Part shown: positions 10,203 to 20,892 of the stretch, in pieces | Layout of the letters: each line of letters opens with the position of its first letter | Numbering within the stretch: position 1 is the stretch's first letter | Assembly: GCA_022826665.1 (NCBI GenBank) | Contig: JAJDUK010000031.1 | Location: 62,001 to 126,000 of the forward strand | Direction: 5' to 3' | Length of the DNA: 64,000 nucleotides | Source of the DNA: Alphaproteobacteria bacterium | Lineage (GTDB): Bacteria > Pseudomonadota > Alphaproteobacteria > UBA828 | Position numbers and translations under genes: made by a program | The notes under the pieces: generated by a model | Databases searched by the model: none | The model's input: the letters and a program-made list of their open reading frames with translations, nothing else | Told to the model about the DNA's origin: nothing

Positions 10203-11942
10203 ATGGACATGGTCACGATGAACATCATCGAATCCGCCATGGTCGCGATCTGTCGCGAGATGGGCGTCAACGTGCAGAAGACGGCCTACTCCACGATCTT
10301 CTCGGAGGCCGAGGACTTCACCTGCGCGTTGGCGAACACCGAAGGCGAGATGATCGCCGTGGCCGAGTTCTGTCCGGCTCAGATCGGCGGCGTGCCGCTG
10401 CTGGTTCGCTCGATGGTGAAGGAGATTTCTCTCTCCGAGATCGACGAGGGCGACGTCATCGTCCACAACGACCCCTACCGGGGCGGCCTGCACACGCCCG
10501 AGCACACCATGTTCAAGCCGATCTTCGTCGACGGCGAGCTGATGGGCTTCGCCGTCGCCATCGGCCATTTCGTCGAAGTCGGCGGCATGGTGCCGGGCGG
10601 TTTCCCCGGCGAGGCCACCGAGATCTTCCATGAAGGGCTGCGCGTGCCGCCGGTCAAGATCAAAAAGCGCGGCGAGGACGTGGTCGAGGTCTGGAAGCTG
10701 ATGCTCGCGAACGTGCGCACCCCGCGCCAGAACTACGGCGACATCCGGGCGATGATCTCCGCCGTCGATCTCGGCGAAGCGCGGATGAAGGAGCTGATCG
10801 GCAAGTACGGACGCGAGACCTTCCAGCGCACCGTCATCGACCTCATGGACTATTCCGAGGCGCGGATGCGCGCCGAGATCCGGGCCTTCCCCGACGGCTG
10901 CTACCGCTTCGAGGACGGGCTGGAGGACGACGGCATCGAGGACAAGGAGTACACCATCCGCTGTGCGGTGCATGTCCAGGGCGACGAGGTGGTGATCGAC
11001 TACACCGGCTCCTCGCCACAGGCCTTGGGTCCGATCAACGCTACGCTTGGCGTCGCCTGGTCGGCCTCCTACAACGCCATGCTGCACCTGACCGACCAGA
11101 CCATCCCGAAGAATTCGGGCTGCTTCCGCCCGATCCGGGTGATCGCGCCCGCCGGCTCCGTGATGAACGTGGACTATCCGGGCTCCGAGGTGGGCGGCAA
11201 CACCGAGACCCATCCGCTCATCGTGGCCATCATCCTGGGTGCGATGGCGCCGGCGGCGCCTGACCGGGTGATGGCCTCGGAAGGCACCACGCACGGGTGC
11301 TTCGTCTTCGGCGGCTACGACGCGCGCAACGACGAGCCCATCGGCGCCTTCGACTTCTCCTATGTCGGCTATGGCGGGCGCAGCTTCGCAGATGGCAATG
11401 ACGCCACGGATTCGATCAACGGCAACTGCGCCAACACGCCGACCGAGGTGTTCGAGACGCGCTTCCCCTGGATCGTGGAAGAATATGCGCTGCGCCCGGA
11501 TTCGGGTGGCGCCGGCGCCCATCGGGGCGGCTTGAGCATCTCCAAGACCATGCTGTGCACCGGCGACGTGATGATCAGCCAGATGACCAACAAGCATAAG
11601 AAAGTCGCCTGGGGTCTGAACGGCGGCGGCGAGGGCATTGCGGGCGCCACGCTCTATCAGAAGGAGGGCGCCAACCGCTGGACCACGGTGGGCGAGGCGT
11701 TCGGCAAGGTCTCGACCACCAAGTACTCGAACGTGCCGATCCGCCCCGGCGAGCGGGTCTCGGTCAAGGCGCCGGGCGGCGGCGGCTACGGCGAGCCCCG
11801 CGAGCGCGACCCCCGCGCCGTCGTGGAGGACGTGCTGGAGGGTTACGTCAGCGCCGAGGCTGCGACGCGGGACTACGGCTACGAGCCAGCCTGGGTCGCG
11901 CGCTACGGGGAGGACGCGCCGCTGCCGGAGGCGGCCGAATAG
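10203..11942 (+). CDS. Hydantoinase B/oxoprolinase family protein (copy 2, tandem paralog)
   Basis: 579 aa, same length as copy 1 and nearly identical throughout; same RBS/start context 'aaaggaacc(c/g)gtcATGGACATGGT'. Confidence 0.93.
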   Translation: MDMVTMNIIESAMVAICREMGVNVQKTAYSTIFSEAEDFTCALANTEGEMIAVAEFCPAQIGGVPLLVRSMVKEISLSEIDEGDVIVHNDPYRGGLHTPEHTMFKPIFVDGELMGFAVAIGHFVEVGGMVPGGFPGEATEIFHEGLRVPPVKIKKRGEDVVEVWKLMLANVRTPRQNYGDIRAMISAVDLGEARMKELIGKYGRETFQRTVIDLMDYSEARMRAEIRAFPDGCYRFEDGLEDDGIEDKEYTIRCAVHVQGDEVVIDYTGSSPQALGPINATLGVAWSASYNAMLHLTDQTIPKNSGCFRPIRVIAPAGSVMNVDYPGSEVGGNTETHPLIVAIILGAMAPAAPDRVMASEGTTHGCFVFGGYDARNDEPIGAFDFSYVGYGGRSFADGNDATDSINGNCANTPTEVFETRFPWIVEEYALRPDSGGAGAHRGGLSISKTMLCTGDVMISQMTNKHKKVAWGLNGGGEGIAGATLYQKEGANRWTTVGEAFGKVSTTKYSNVPIRPGERVSVKAPGGGGYGEPRERDPRAVVEDVLEGYVSAEAATRDYGYEPAWVARYGEDAPLPEAAE

Positions 11943-11962
11943 CCCGAGCGGGGGCCGGGGAG

Positions 11963-12571
11963 ATGGCCGCGACCGACGGGGCGGCTCAAGCGACCATTAC
12001 AATCAAGAAATACGCCAACCGCCGGCTCTACAACACCGCCACCAGCAGCTATGTGACCCTCGACGACCTCTGCGACATGGTGCGGAACGGCCAGGACTTC
12101 GTCGTCCGTGATGCGAAGTCCGGCGACGATATCACCCGCCAGGTGCTGACCCAGATCATCGTCGAGCAGGAAGCCAAGGGACAGAACATGCTGCCGCTCA
12201 GCTTCCTGCGGCAGCTGATCCAGCTTTACGGCGATAACGTCCAGGCGTTCGTCCCCCGTTATCTCGAAGTCGCCATGGAGACCTTCGCGCGCAATCAGGG
12301 AGACATGCGCAAGCGGATGAACGACAGCTTCGGCGGCATGTTCCCGGTCGACGAGTTCGAGGCCATGGCCGAGCGCAACATGGCGCTGATGCAGCGCACC
12401 ATGGAGATGTTCTCGGGCTATCCCGCAGGCGAGCGTCGAGAGGAGCCGAAGCCCGACGGACACGGCGACGAGCCGGTCGATGTCGGCGCCGTCCTCGACC
12501 GGCTCGACAAGATGCAGGCCCAGCTCGACGCTCTGAGCGGGCGCGGCAGCAAGAGCGCGGACGACGACTGA
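11963..12571 (+). CDS. phaR: Polyhydroxyalkanoate synthesis repressor PhaR
   Basis: 'ITIKKYANRRLYNTATSSYVTLDDLCDMVRNGQDFVVRDAKSGDDITRQVLTQIIVEQE' PHB/PHA accumulation regulator DNA-binding domain. Confidence 0.93.
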   Translation: MAATDGAAQATITIKKYANRRLYNTATSSYVTLDDLCDMVRNGQDFVVRDAKSGDDITRQVLTQIIVEQEAKGQNMLPLSFLRQLIQLYGDNVQAFVPRYLEVAMETFARNQGDMRKRMNDSFGGMFPVDEFEAMAERNMALMQRTMEMFSGYPAGERREEPKPDGHGDEPVDVGAVLDRLDKMQAQLDALSGRGSKSADDD

Positions 12572-12689
12572 TCGCGCGTGACGCATTCGCGCCACGACCA
12601 GCCACACCTGCCTGTGGCCCCGGTTGCTCCGACGGCGTTCGCGCCCGTACCATCCCGTCACCGATCATCCGATAAGCGAGGACTGTGGG

Positions 12690-13193
12690 ATGGTTTCAGC
12701 GACGAAGATGGCCGCGGCGCTTGTCGCCGGGGCAGCGATACTGGGTACGGCGCACATCGCGACGGCCGAGGAGAGCGGCAGCCTCCGCATCATCCGAACC
12801 TACGTGCAGGACTACACCACCATCGAGCACGGCGATGCGCGCTACACCGGCGGCCCGCTTCAGGGGTCGGTCACCGTCCTTGAGAGCAGCGGCGGCCCGT
12901 TCGTCGCGGGCACGCATCAACGGATCACGTGCGTGGTCTTTGCCAAGAGCACTGAGGCGGGCATCGATCTCGACGCCCCCTGCACGATGACCGCGCCCTC
13001 GGGCGACACGTGGTACACCCACTCGAAACGGCGTGCGGGCAACGTCGAGACGGGCGGCGGCGGCCCCGGCACCATGGAGATCCTGGGCGGCACGGGCGCC
13101 TATGCGGGCATCAGCGGCGCCTGCACCTACGATGTCGGCTATATGCCTGACAATTGGGTTGCCATGATCGCGGAATGCACCTGGCAGAAGTAG
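12690..13193 (+). CDS. Putative exported protein of unknown function
   Basis: 'MVSATKMAAALVAGAAILGTAHIATAEE' signal peptide; two Cys in mature part. Confidence 0.55.
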   Translation: MVSATKMAAALVAGAAILGTAHIATAEESGSLRIIRTYVQDYTTIEHGDARYTGGPLQGSVTVLESSGGPFVAGTHQRITCVVFAKSTEAGIDLDAPCTMTAPSGDTWYTHSKRRAGNVETGGGGPGTMEILGGTGAYAGISGACTYDVGYMPDNWVAMIAECTWQK

Positions 13194-13231
13194 CGCGGGC
13201 TGAGGCGGGCCGGTAGGGAAGGGCTTGAGCG

Positions 13232-13498
13232 ATGGTCGAGCTGGTCGCCTACGTCGCGCTCCAGCGTCTGATCGACGCGGCGGAGGCGGTTGAGGAGAGC
13301 CTGATGCCCAACGAGCGCGAGATGCTGCATAGTCTCAAGTCGAAGTACGCCGCGCCGCTGGACGTCGATCCGTTCGACACGACCGCGCTCGAAGTCATCC
13401 TGCGCAACGTCGAGGTGCGCAAAGGATACGATTTCGATCCGCGCAAGGACGGCGGCCGGGTCATCGACCTGCCGCGCACCGGGGACAAGAAGGCGTGA
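13232..13498 (+). CDS. Hypothetical protein
   Basis: 88-aa ORF with RBS-like 'gggaaggg' upstream; no recognised family. Confidence 0.45.
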   Translation: MVELVAYVALQRLIDAAEAVEESLMPNEREMLHSLKSKYAAPLDVDPFDTTALEVILRNVEVRKGYDFDPRKDGGRVIDLPRTGDKKA

Positions 13499-13599
13499 AG
13501 AACGCTTTCCTGAACCTACAGGCGCTCAGCCGGCGACAGCATTCCCTCGGGCGCGGTCTTCCGGTAATCCCAACAATCATTCGGAAGGGACGTTCAACG

Positions 13600-14175
13600 A
13601 TGATCAAACGCATTCTCGGGGCCGCCCTGGTCGCGGCGGGCCTGTCGCTCTCGGCCCCGGCTGCCCAGACCGCCGACTACACGATCGATGCGGGCCACAG
13701 CTTCGTTCAGTTCAAGATCTCCCACGTCGGCGTGTCCTGGATGATCGGCACGTTCGAGAGGATTTCGGGCAGCTTCACGTTCGATTCGGAGGCAGGGCCG
13801 GAGGCTCAGTCGATCACGGTCGAGATCGACACGGCCAGCGTCGATACCAACCACGCGGAGCGCGACAAGCACCTGCGCTCGGCGGACTTCCTGAACGTCG
13901 ACGAGTTCCCCACGGCGACCTTTGTCAGCACCGGCTACGAGGGCGATGCCGAGGGCGGTGTAATGACGGGAGACCTGTCACTCCACGGCGTCACCAAGCC
14001 GATCGCCATCGCCATCAAGAAGGTGGGGGAGGGCAAGGACCCCTGGGGCGGCTATCGCGCCGGTTTCGAAGGCACGGTGACGATCACCCGCAAGGATTTC
14101 GGCATGGGCTACAACCTGGGGCCCGCGTCCGAATCCATGGAGCTCTTCCTCTTCATCGAGGGCACCCGCAACTAG
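13600..14175 (+). CDS. YceI-family periplasmic protein
   Basis: 'YTIDAGHSFVQFKISHVGVSWMIGTFERISGSFTFD...VTKPIAIAIKKVGEGKDPWGGYRAGFEGTVTITRKDFGM'; signal peptide. Confidence 0.92.
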   Translation: MIKRILGAALVAAGLSLSAPAAQTADYTIDAGHSFVQFKISHVGVSWMIGTFERISGSFTFDSEAGPEAQSITVEIDTASVDTNHAERDKHLRSADFLNVDEFPTATFVSTGYEGDAEGGVMTGDLSLHGVTKPIAIAIKKVGEGKDPWGGYRAGFEGTVTITRKDFGMGYNLGPASESMELFLFIEGTRN

Positions 14176-14210
14176 CGCCTGCGGGGTTCCGCCTTTCGTA
14201 GGGAGCGGTC

Positions 14211-14789
14211 ATGTGGAGGAGCGGTCGAGACCACTACGGGCTCGTCTCCATCGGCTTTCACTGGACCATCGCCCTCGCCTTCGTAGGTCTCGTCGGGCTC
14301 GGCGCCTGGATGGTGGGGCTCACCTATTACGATCCCTGGTACAACGATTCCCTCGCGCTCCATAAGGCCATCGGAATCGTGGTGCTGGCGCTCTCGCTGG
14401 CCAAGTTCGGCTGGAAGCTGGTCGATCGCAAACCCGGCTACGGGCCCGAGGTACGCGCTTACGAACGCGCCGGCGCCACCGCCACGCACTGGAGTCTCGG
14501 TGCGCTCCTGGTCGTGCTGCCGGTCACCGGCTATCTGATCTCGACCTCGGAGGGCGCGGGCATCGACATGTTCGGGCTCTTCGAGGTGCCGGCGTTCTTC
14601 GACGTCACGGCCGGGACCCGCGACCTCGCCATCGACCTCCACTACTACCTGGCCTATGGCGGCATCGCGCTCGTCGGCATTCACGCCGGCGCAGCCTTCA
14701 AGCACACCGTCATCGACAAGGGATCGACGCTGATCCGCATGCTGATCCCGCGCTCGCGCTCCGAGCACGTCGATCGGTCCATGAAATAG
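14211..14789 (+). CDS. Cytochrome b561 family protein
   Basis: 'HYGLVSIGFHWTIALAFVGLVGLGAWMVGL', 'LHKAIGIVVLALSLAKFGWKL', four TM segments. Confidence 0.9.
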   Translation: MWRSGRDHYGLVSIGFHWTIALAFVGLVGLGAWMVGLTYYDPWYNDSLALHKAIGIVVLALSLAKFGWKLVDRKPGYGPEVRAYERAGATATHWSLGALLVVLPVTGYLISTSEGAGIDMFGLFEVPAFFDVTAGTRDLAIDLHYYLAYGGIALVGIHAGAAFKHTVIDKGSTLIRMLIPRSRSEHVDRSMK

Positions 14790-14890
14790 AGTGGCGTTAG
14801 CCTGTAATTGCCGGCAGGGTCGTCATCGGCACGGCGCACCCATGACTGCCCGCCGGCCGACCACGCGCTGACGAGTACGACTGGCTTCCG

Positions 14891-15529
14891 ATGACCGAAT
14901 TCCCGCATTCGCTCCTGCACGGCTACCAATCGTTCAAGGACGACCGCTACGCCCGGGAGCACGTCCGCTACCGCTCGCTCGCCGAGGACGGGCAGAAACC
15001 CGAAGTCATGATCATCGCCTGCTGCGACTCCCGGTCGGCGCCGGAGACCATCTTCAACGCGGCACCGGGCGAGATCTTCGTCGTCCGCAACGTCGCCAAT
15101 CTGGTGCCGCCTTATGAGCCGGACGGCGCCTACGACAGTACCTCGGCCGCGCTCGAGTTCGCCGTGCAGAGCCTGAAGGTCCGGCACATCGTGGTGCTCG
15201 GCCATGGGCGCTGCGGCGGTATCAGTGCGGTCCTGCATCAGGCGGCGGAACCGCTCTCTCCGGGCGATTTCATCGGCAAGTGGATGAAGTTGCTCGGCCC
15301 CGCCGCAAGCGAGATCGAAGCCGCCGGCCCGATGTCCGATGCAGAACGGCAAACCGCTCTTGAGCGCGCTTCCATCCGTCACTCGATCGCGAACCTGCGC
15401 ACCTTCCCGTGCGTCTCGATCCTGGAGGACCGGAACCGTCTCAGCCTGCATGGCGCCTGGTTCGACATCGCCCACGGTGAACTCTGGACCATGAACCCGG
15501 CCACCGGAGACTTTTCCAAGGCCATGTAG
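14891..15529 (+). CDS. Beta-class carbonic anhydrase
   Basis: 'IACCDSRSAPETIFNAAPGEIFVVRNVANLVPP', 'ALEFAVQSLKVRHIVVLGHGRCGGISA'. Confidence 0.95.
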   Translation: MTEFPHSLLHGYQSFKDDRYAREHVRYRSLAEDGQKPEVMIIACCDSRSAPETIFNAAPGEIFVVRNVANLVPPYEPDGAYDSTSAALEFAVQSLKVRHIVVLGHGRCGGISAVLHQAAEPLSPGDFIGKWMKLLGPAASEIEAAGPMSDAERQTALERASIRHSIANLRTFPCVSILEDRNRLSLHGAWFDIAHGELWTMNPATGDFSKAM

Positions 15530-15562
15530 CGCTCGCGAGAGCGCAAACAGGGAGAGGGACCC

Positions 15563-16039
15563 ATGCTGCTGGAAGGCTCGTGCTACTGCCAAGCGGTGCG
15601 GTTTTCGCTCCAGTCGAAGACACCGCAGCCCTACATGTTTTGCTACTGCTCGATCTGCCGGAAGACCGCAGGTGGCGGCGGCTGCGCCATCAATCTCGGC
15701 GGCGAGGCGGAGACACTGAGCGTCACGGGCAAGCGCTCGCTGAAGGTCTATCGGGCAAGGCTCGAGGACGATAGCGAGAGCCCGGCGGAGCGGCGCTTCT
15801 GCGGCCGCTGCGGCAGCGCGCTCTGGGTCTGGGACCCGCGCTGGCCGGAACTGATCCATCCCTTCGCGTCTGCCATTGACACGCCCCTGCCGGCACCGCC
15901 CGAGCGCTGCCATATCATGGTGGACTACGCGCCCGGCTGGGTCAGAATCCCGTCGGGCAAGCGGGACCCGCACTTTCCCGAGTACCCGGACCAGTCGATC
16001 GAGGACTGGCACCGCAGCCGCGGTCTGCTCGATCCGTAA
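15563..16039 (+). CDS. GFA (glutathione-dependent formaldehyde-activating) family protein
   Basis: 'GSCYCQAVRFSLQSKTPQPYMFCYCSICRKTAGGGG', 'RRFCGRCGSALWVWDPRWPELIHPFAS'. Confidence 0.9.
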   Translation: MLLEGSCYCQAVRFSLQSKTPQPYMFCYCSICRKTAGGGGCAINLGGEAETLSVTGKRSLKVYRARLEDDSESPAERRFCGRCGSALWVWDPRWPELIHPFASAIDTPLPAPPERCHIMVDYAPGWVRIPSGKRDPHFPEYPDQSIEDWHRSRGLLDP

Positions 16040-16115
16040 TCGGGGAGTGCGAGGAGGTCGGCCGGTTGTTATAGGACCGCCCGGTAAAGCGACTCGTTGG
16101 CAGGGGGAAGAGGCC

Positions 16116-16967
16116 ATGGCATCGCAGGGAACAGGCGGCGGCACCGTCAAGGCGCTCTGGCGCTATCCGGTCAAGTCGATGGCCGGCACCAAGATCGACG
16201 AGGCGCTGATTACCGAGGGCGGCATCCTGGGCGACCGCGCCTACGCCGTGATCGACAAGGCCAGTGGCCGGGTGGGAAGCGCCAAGACGCCGAAGAAGTG
16301 GGCCGGGCTGATGGCGCTTGCTGCGGATTTCGTCGAGCCGCCGAAGCTCGGCGAAGCACTCCCGCCGGTGCGCATCGTCTGGCCCGACGGCACAGCGATT
16401 TCGAGCGACGGCGGCGCCCCCGATGCCCGCCTCTCCGAGACCCTGGGGTGGCCGGTCACGCTCACGACGGAGCGCCCGGAGGCGCCTAGCCTCGAACGCC
16501 TCGACCCGCTCGCAGAGGAGGAAACCATTGTCGATATCGGCGAGCTGATGATGGCGGGCCGGTTCTCCGACTACGCGGCGCTGCATCTCATCACCACGGC
16601 GACGATGGCGCGCCTTGCCGAGCTCCGCCCCGACTCCCAGTTCAGTGCCCGCCGCTTTCGCCCCAACGTGACCATCGCGACGCCCAAGGGCGAGACCGGT
16701 TTCGTCGAGAACGACTGGGTCGGACGGGAGCTCGCGATCGGCGACGAGGTACGGCTCCGCATCTCCGACCCGACGCCGCGCTGCTCCGTGCCCACGCTGG
16801 CGCAGGAGAGCTTGGAGAAGGACCCGCAAGTTCTCCGCACCCTGGTCGAGCACAACACGCTCCCCGTCCCCGTGCTGGACGGCGAGTCGCTTCCCTGCGC
16901 GGGTGTCTACGGCTTCGTCATCCGGGGCGGCACGGTGAAGAGAGGCGATAAGGTGCGGGTCGTCTAG
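16116..16967 (+). CDS. MOSC-domain protein
   Basis: 'VKALWRYPVKSMAGTKIDEALITEGGILGDRAYAVID...ARRFRPNVTIAT...GVYGFVIRGGTVKRGDKVRVV'. Confidence 0.88.
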   Translation: MASQGTGGGTVKALWRYPVKSMAGTKIDEALITEGGILGDRAYAVIDKASGRVGSAKTPKKWAGLMALAADFVEPPKLGEALPPVRIVWPDGTAISSDGGAPDARLSETLGWPVTLTTERPEAPSLERLDPLAEEETIVDIGELMMAGRFSDYAALHLITTATMARLAELRPDSQFSARRFRPNVTIATPKGETGFVENDWVGRELAIGDEVRLRISDPTPRCSVPTLAQESLEKDPQVLRTLVEHNTLPVPVLDGESLPCAGVYGFVIRGGTVKRGDKVRVV

Positions 16968-17333
16968 CCCGCATTTCTCACCATGGTCACGGCCTGCGTC
17001 GCGCACTAGGCGTTCGATCCGCCAGGAGCGGGCCGAAAAGCGTATCGGGGAATACGGTTGAGGCCCGCGACGCCGCGGTCGGGCGCCTGGGCGCGACCCG
17101 AAGGGCGGCGCCTTCAGGGCGACAGGGTGCGTCGCGCCGTTTGCCCGATGTCCCCGCATCGCGCTGCACGGCGCTCCTGCCCTCTCGCCCTGAATGCGCC
17201 GCGCAGACCATGACCATGGTGAGATATGCGGGCTAGGGTACGCGGCGTCACTCGTCCCAGACGCGACGCTGGGCGCATTGTGACGTGAGAACCCGAGAGA
17301 GAAGGGGAGCCGGGTATTCCCGCGCGGCGCCCT

Positions 17334-18203
17334 TCAGGCAGCCGCTGCTTCGGCCTCTCTGTACGCGCGCTCGATTTGCCGCTTGACCGTTGCGACTGCC
17401 TCGGACTGAGGGGCCGGCCCCTCAAGTAACTGGATGCTCCCCCGGCCCAGCGGAGGCAGGGCGGAGCGCACGGACATCACGCTCAATGACCTGGGCATGG
17501 TCCCCTCGGCCATCACGGTCACGCCCATTCCGGCTTCGACTGCAGCCTGAACGATCCGCGGGTCGGTGCTGCGCAGCACCTCGCGATAGGCGATGCCCCG
17601 ATCTTCAAGCGCGGAGGCGGCCGCGGCCTGCAGGAAGCAGTTGTCCGTATTCCAGGCGACCGGGACCGGCACCGACGGGTCGAGCGCGAAGCCGGGCGCA
17701 CACACCCAGTGAAGTCGCGGTCGACTCAGCACCGCCGCCGCCGGCGCCTCCTCGGTCAACGCGACGACGGCGAGATCCAGCGAACGGGCCTCGGTCATCT
17801 GCTGCAGCCGCCAGCTCGGCAGGCAATGGATGTCGAGCTCGGCGGCGGCATGGTTCCGCAGCATGTAGCCGAGAAGCCCCGGCAGGAGCGCCGTCTCGAA
17901 GCCCTCGGCAATGCCGAGTCTGACCTCGCCGATGACCCGTTTGGACTGCAAACGCCGCGCCATTCGGTCCTGCAGATCGACGAGCGAACGGATGTCGGGT
18001 AGCAGATCACGCCCTTCCGCCGTCAGGCTCACCTCGTGATGGCCCCGTTCGAACAGCAGGGCGCCAAATGCTTCCTCCAGCTTCTGGATCCGAACCGACA
18101 TCGTGGCCTGCGAGCAGCCGATCTGCCGGGCAGCCTTGGAGAAGCTCCCGGTCTCCACAAGACGCAAGAACGAATGAAGCTGCTTGGTATCCAGATCGAT
18201 CAT
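17334..18203 (-). CDS. LysR-family transcriptional regulator
   Basis: 'LHSFLRLVETGSFSKAARQIGCSQATMSVRIQKLEEAFGALLFERGHHEVSLTAEGRDLLP'. Confidence 0.93.
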   Translation of the reverse strand: MIDLDTKQLHSFLRLVETGSFSKAARQIGCSQATMSVRIQKLEEAFGALLFERGHHEVSLTAEGRDLLPDIRSLVDLQDRMARRLQSKRVIGEVRLGIAEGFETALLPGLLGYMLRNHAAAELDIHCLPSWRLQQMTEARSLDLAVVALTEEAPAAAVLSRPRLHWVCAPGFALDPSVPVPVAWNTDNCFLQAAAASALEDRGIAYREVLRSTDPRIVQAAVEAGMGVTVMAEGTMPRSLSVMSVRSALPPLGRGSIQLLEGPAPQSEAVATVKRQIERAYREAEAAAA

Positions 18204-18457
18204 TCAATTCAGGTATTCCCATATGAACTATAAGTCAACGATTAGACCCTTTTGGTTAATTTACATGCGCCCGGCGCCTCACCTGCCCGCAGCGCCCTGT
18301 GACCGCGCCCGCCGCCGGTCTTCGTGACCGCTGGGGCATGCTGGTGATTGCGCGCGGCGGTTGTCTGATCCGGCGCCGGCGCGCGGCAAGCGAGCCCTGA
18401 CGCGGGCGGTCTGCTATACATCCTTAGCGCACCCATCCGCTCGTTGGCACTTCCCAA

Positions 18458-19450
18458 ATGATTACGACTCCTCCCTGCATTCTCGTCTCCCACGACCCGC
18501 CGCCGGAGGCGCGCGCCGCCTACCGCCAGCGGCTCGGCTCCCAGTCCGAACTGCTTTTCAAACCCGATCTCTCGCCTGAGAGCTGGGACGCGGCGCGGGC
18601 GCGGGCGCGCGTGCTGATCGCCCTGAATCCCCGGATCGAGATCACGGCCGACGATGTTGCAGCGATGACGTCGCTCGGCTTCGTGCAGCTCCTGACCGCA
18701 GGCGTCGATCACGTGCCGCTGCATCTCTTCCCGCGCGATCTGCCCATTGCCTCGAACGCGGGCGCCTACGCCGGCCCGATGGCGGAGTTCGTGCTGGCCA
18801 TCACGCTGGCCGCGGCCAAGCGCCTGCCAGTCGAGCACCAGGAGATGCGGGAAGGGCGGTTCAACCAGTTCGTCGACAACAAGACGCTCAAGGGAGCGAC
18901 TTGCGCGATTGTCGGCTTCGGCGGCGCAGGACGCGCTGCGGCCCGGTTGTTCAGGGCGCTGGGTGCCGAGATCCACGCCATCAACCGCAGCGGCGAGACC
19001 GACGAGGAGGTGGCGTTCATCGGCACCGTGGCGGCGCTGGAAGATGTGCTCCGCCGCGCCGATGTCGTCGTCGTCTCGATGTCGCTGACCGGCGCGACGG
19101 CAGGGCTGATCGGCGCGCGCGAGCTCGGCTGGATGAAGGAGGACGCGATCCTGGTCAATGTCGCGCGCGGCGAGATCATCGACCAGGATGCGCTCTATCG
19201 CCATCTGGTCGAAAACGAGCGGTTCTTCGCGTGCCTAGAATCGTGGTGGATCGAGCCGGTGCGGCATGGCGTGTTCCGCATCGACCACCCGTTCCTAGAC
19301 CTGCCCAACGTGATCGCCGCGCCGCATAACTCGGCGAGCGTGGCGGGCGCGCAGGTTGAGGCGATGCGCCAGGGCGCGCGCAACGTGCGCCGATGGCTGG
19401 ATGGCGAGGCGCCCCGAAACCTGCTGGGCATGGACGAGCGCGGCGCCTGA
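18458..19450 (+). CDS. D-2-hydroxyacid dehydrogenase
   Basis: 'GATCAIVGFGGAGRAAARLFRALGAEIHAINRSG', 'LVNVARGEIIDQDALYRHL', 'NVIAAPHNS'. Confidence 0.88.
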   Translation: MITTPPCILVSHDPPPEARAAYRQRLGSQSELLFKPDLSPESWDAARARARVLIALNPRIEITADDVAAMTSLGFVQLLTAGVDHVPLHLFPRDLPIASNAGAYAGPMAEFVLAITLAAAKRLPVEHQEMREGRFNQFVDNKTLKGATCAIVGFGGAGRAAARLFRALGAEIHAINRSGETDEEVAFIGTVAALEDVLRRADVVVVSMSLTGATAGLIGARELGWMKEDAILVNVARGEIIDQDALYRHLVENERFFACLESWWIEPVRHGVFRIDHPFLDLPNVIAAPHNSASVAGAQVEAMRQGARNVRRWLDGEAPRNLLGMDERGA

Positions 19451-19607
19451 GCGGACAGTATTGTGCAGTCCGGTCATCGCCGAGGCGGTGCTCGCCGCCT
19501 GCAGCAATAGAGCGGATGGAGCGGCTTGGGGGCCGCCCCGCAGGGGGTTGAGCGGGGCGGCCCCGGTCTGCCGTGCTGCTCTGCTCAGCAGACCGCCGGG
19601 AAAGCGC

Positions 19608-20873
<1,266 letters not shown>

Positions 20874-20892
20874 TCTCCCCTTCTCCAATGCC

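Noticed and set aside
8394-11597. 1067-aa minus-strand ORF with apparent internal repeat
   Set aside because: Antisense shadow of the two HyuB genes in high-GC DNA; the repeat only mirrors the hyuB duplication.
17000-17330. Possible regulatory or mobile structure in the MOSC-LysR intergenic region
   Set aside because: Contains 'ctcaccatggtcacggcctg...cagaccatgaccatggtgag' inverted-repeat-like ends, but no ORF, target duplication or transposase; noted only as a possible miniature inverted-repeat element needing copy-number evidence.
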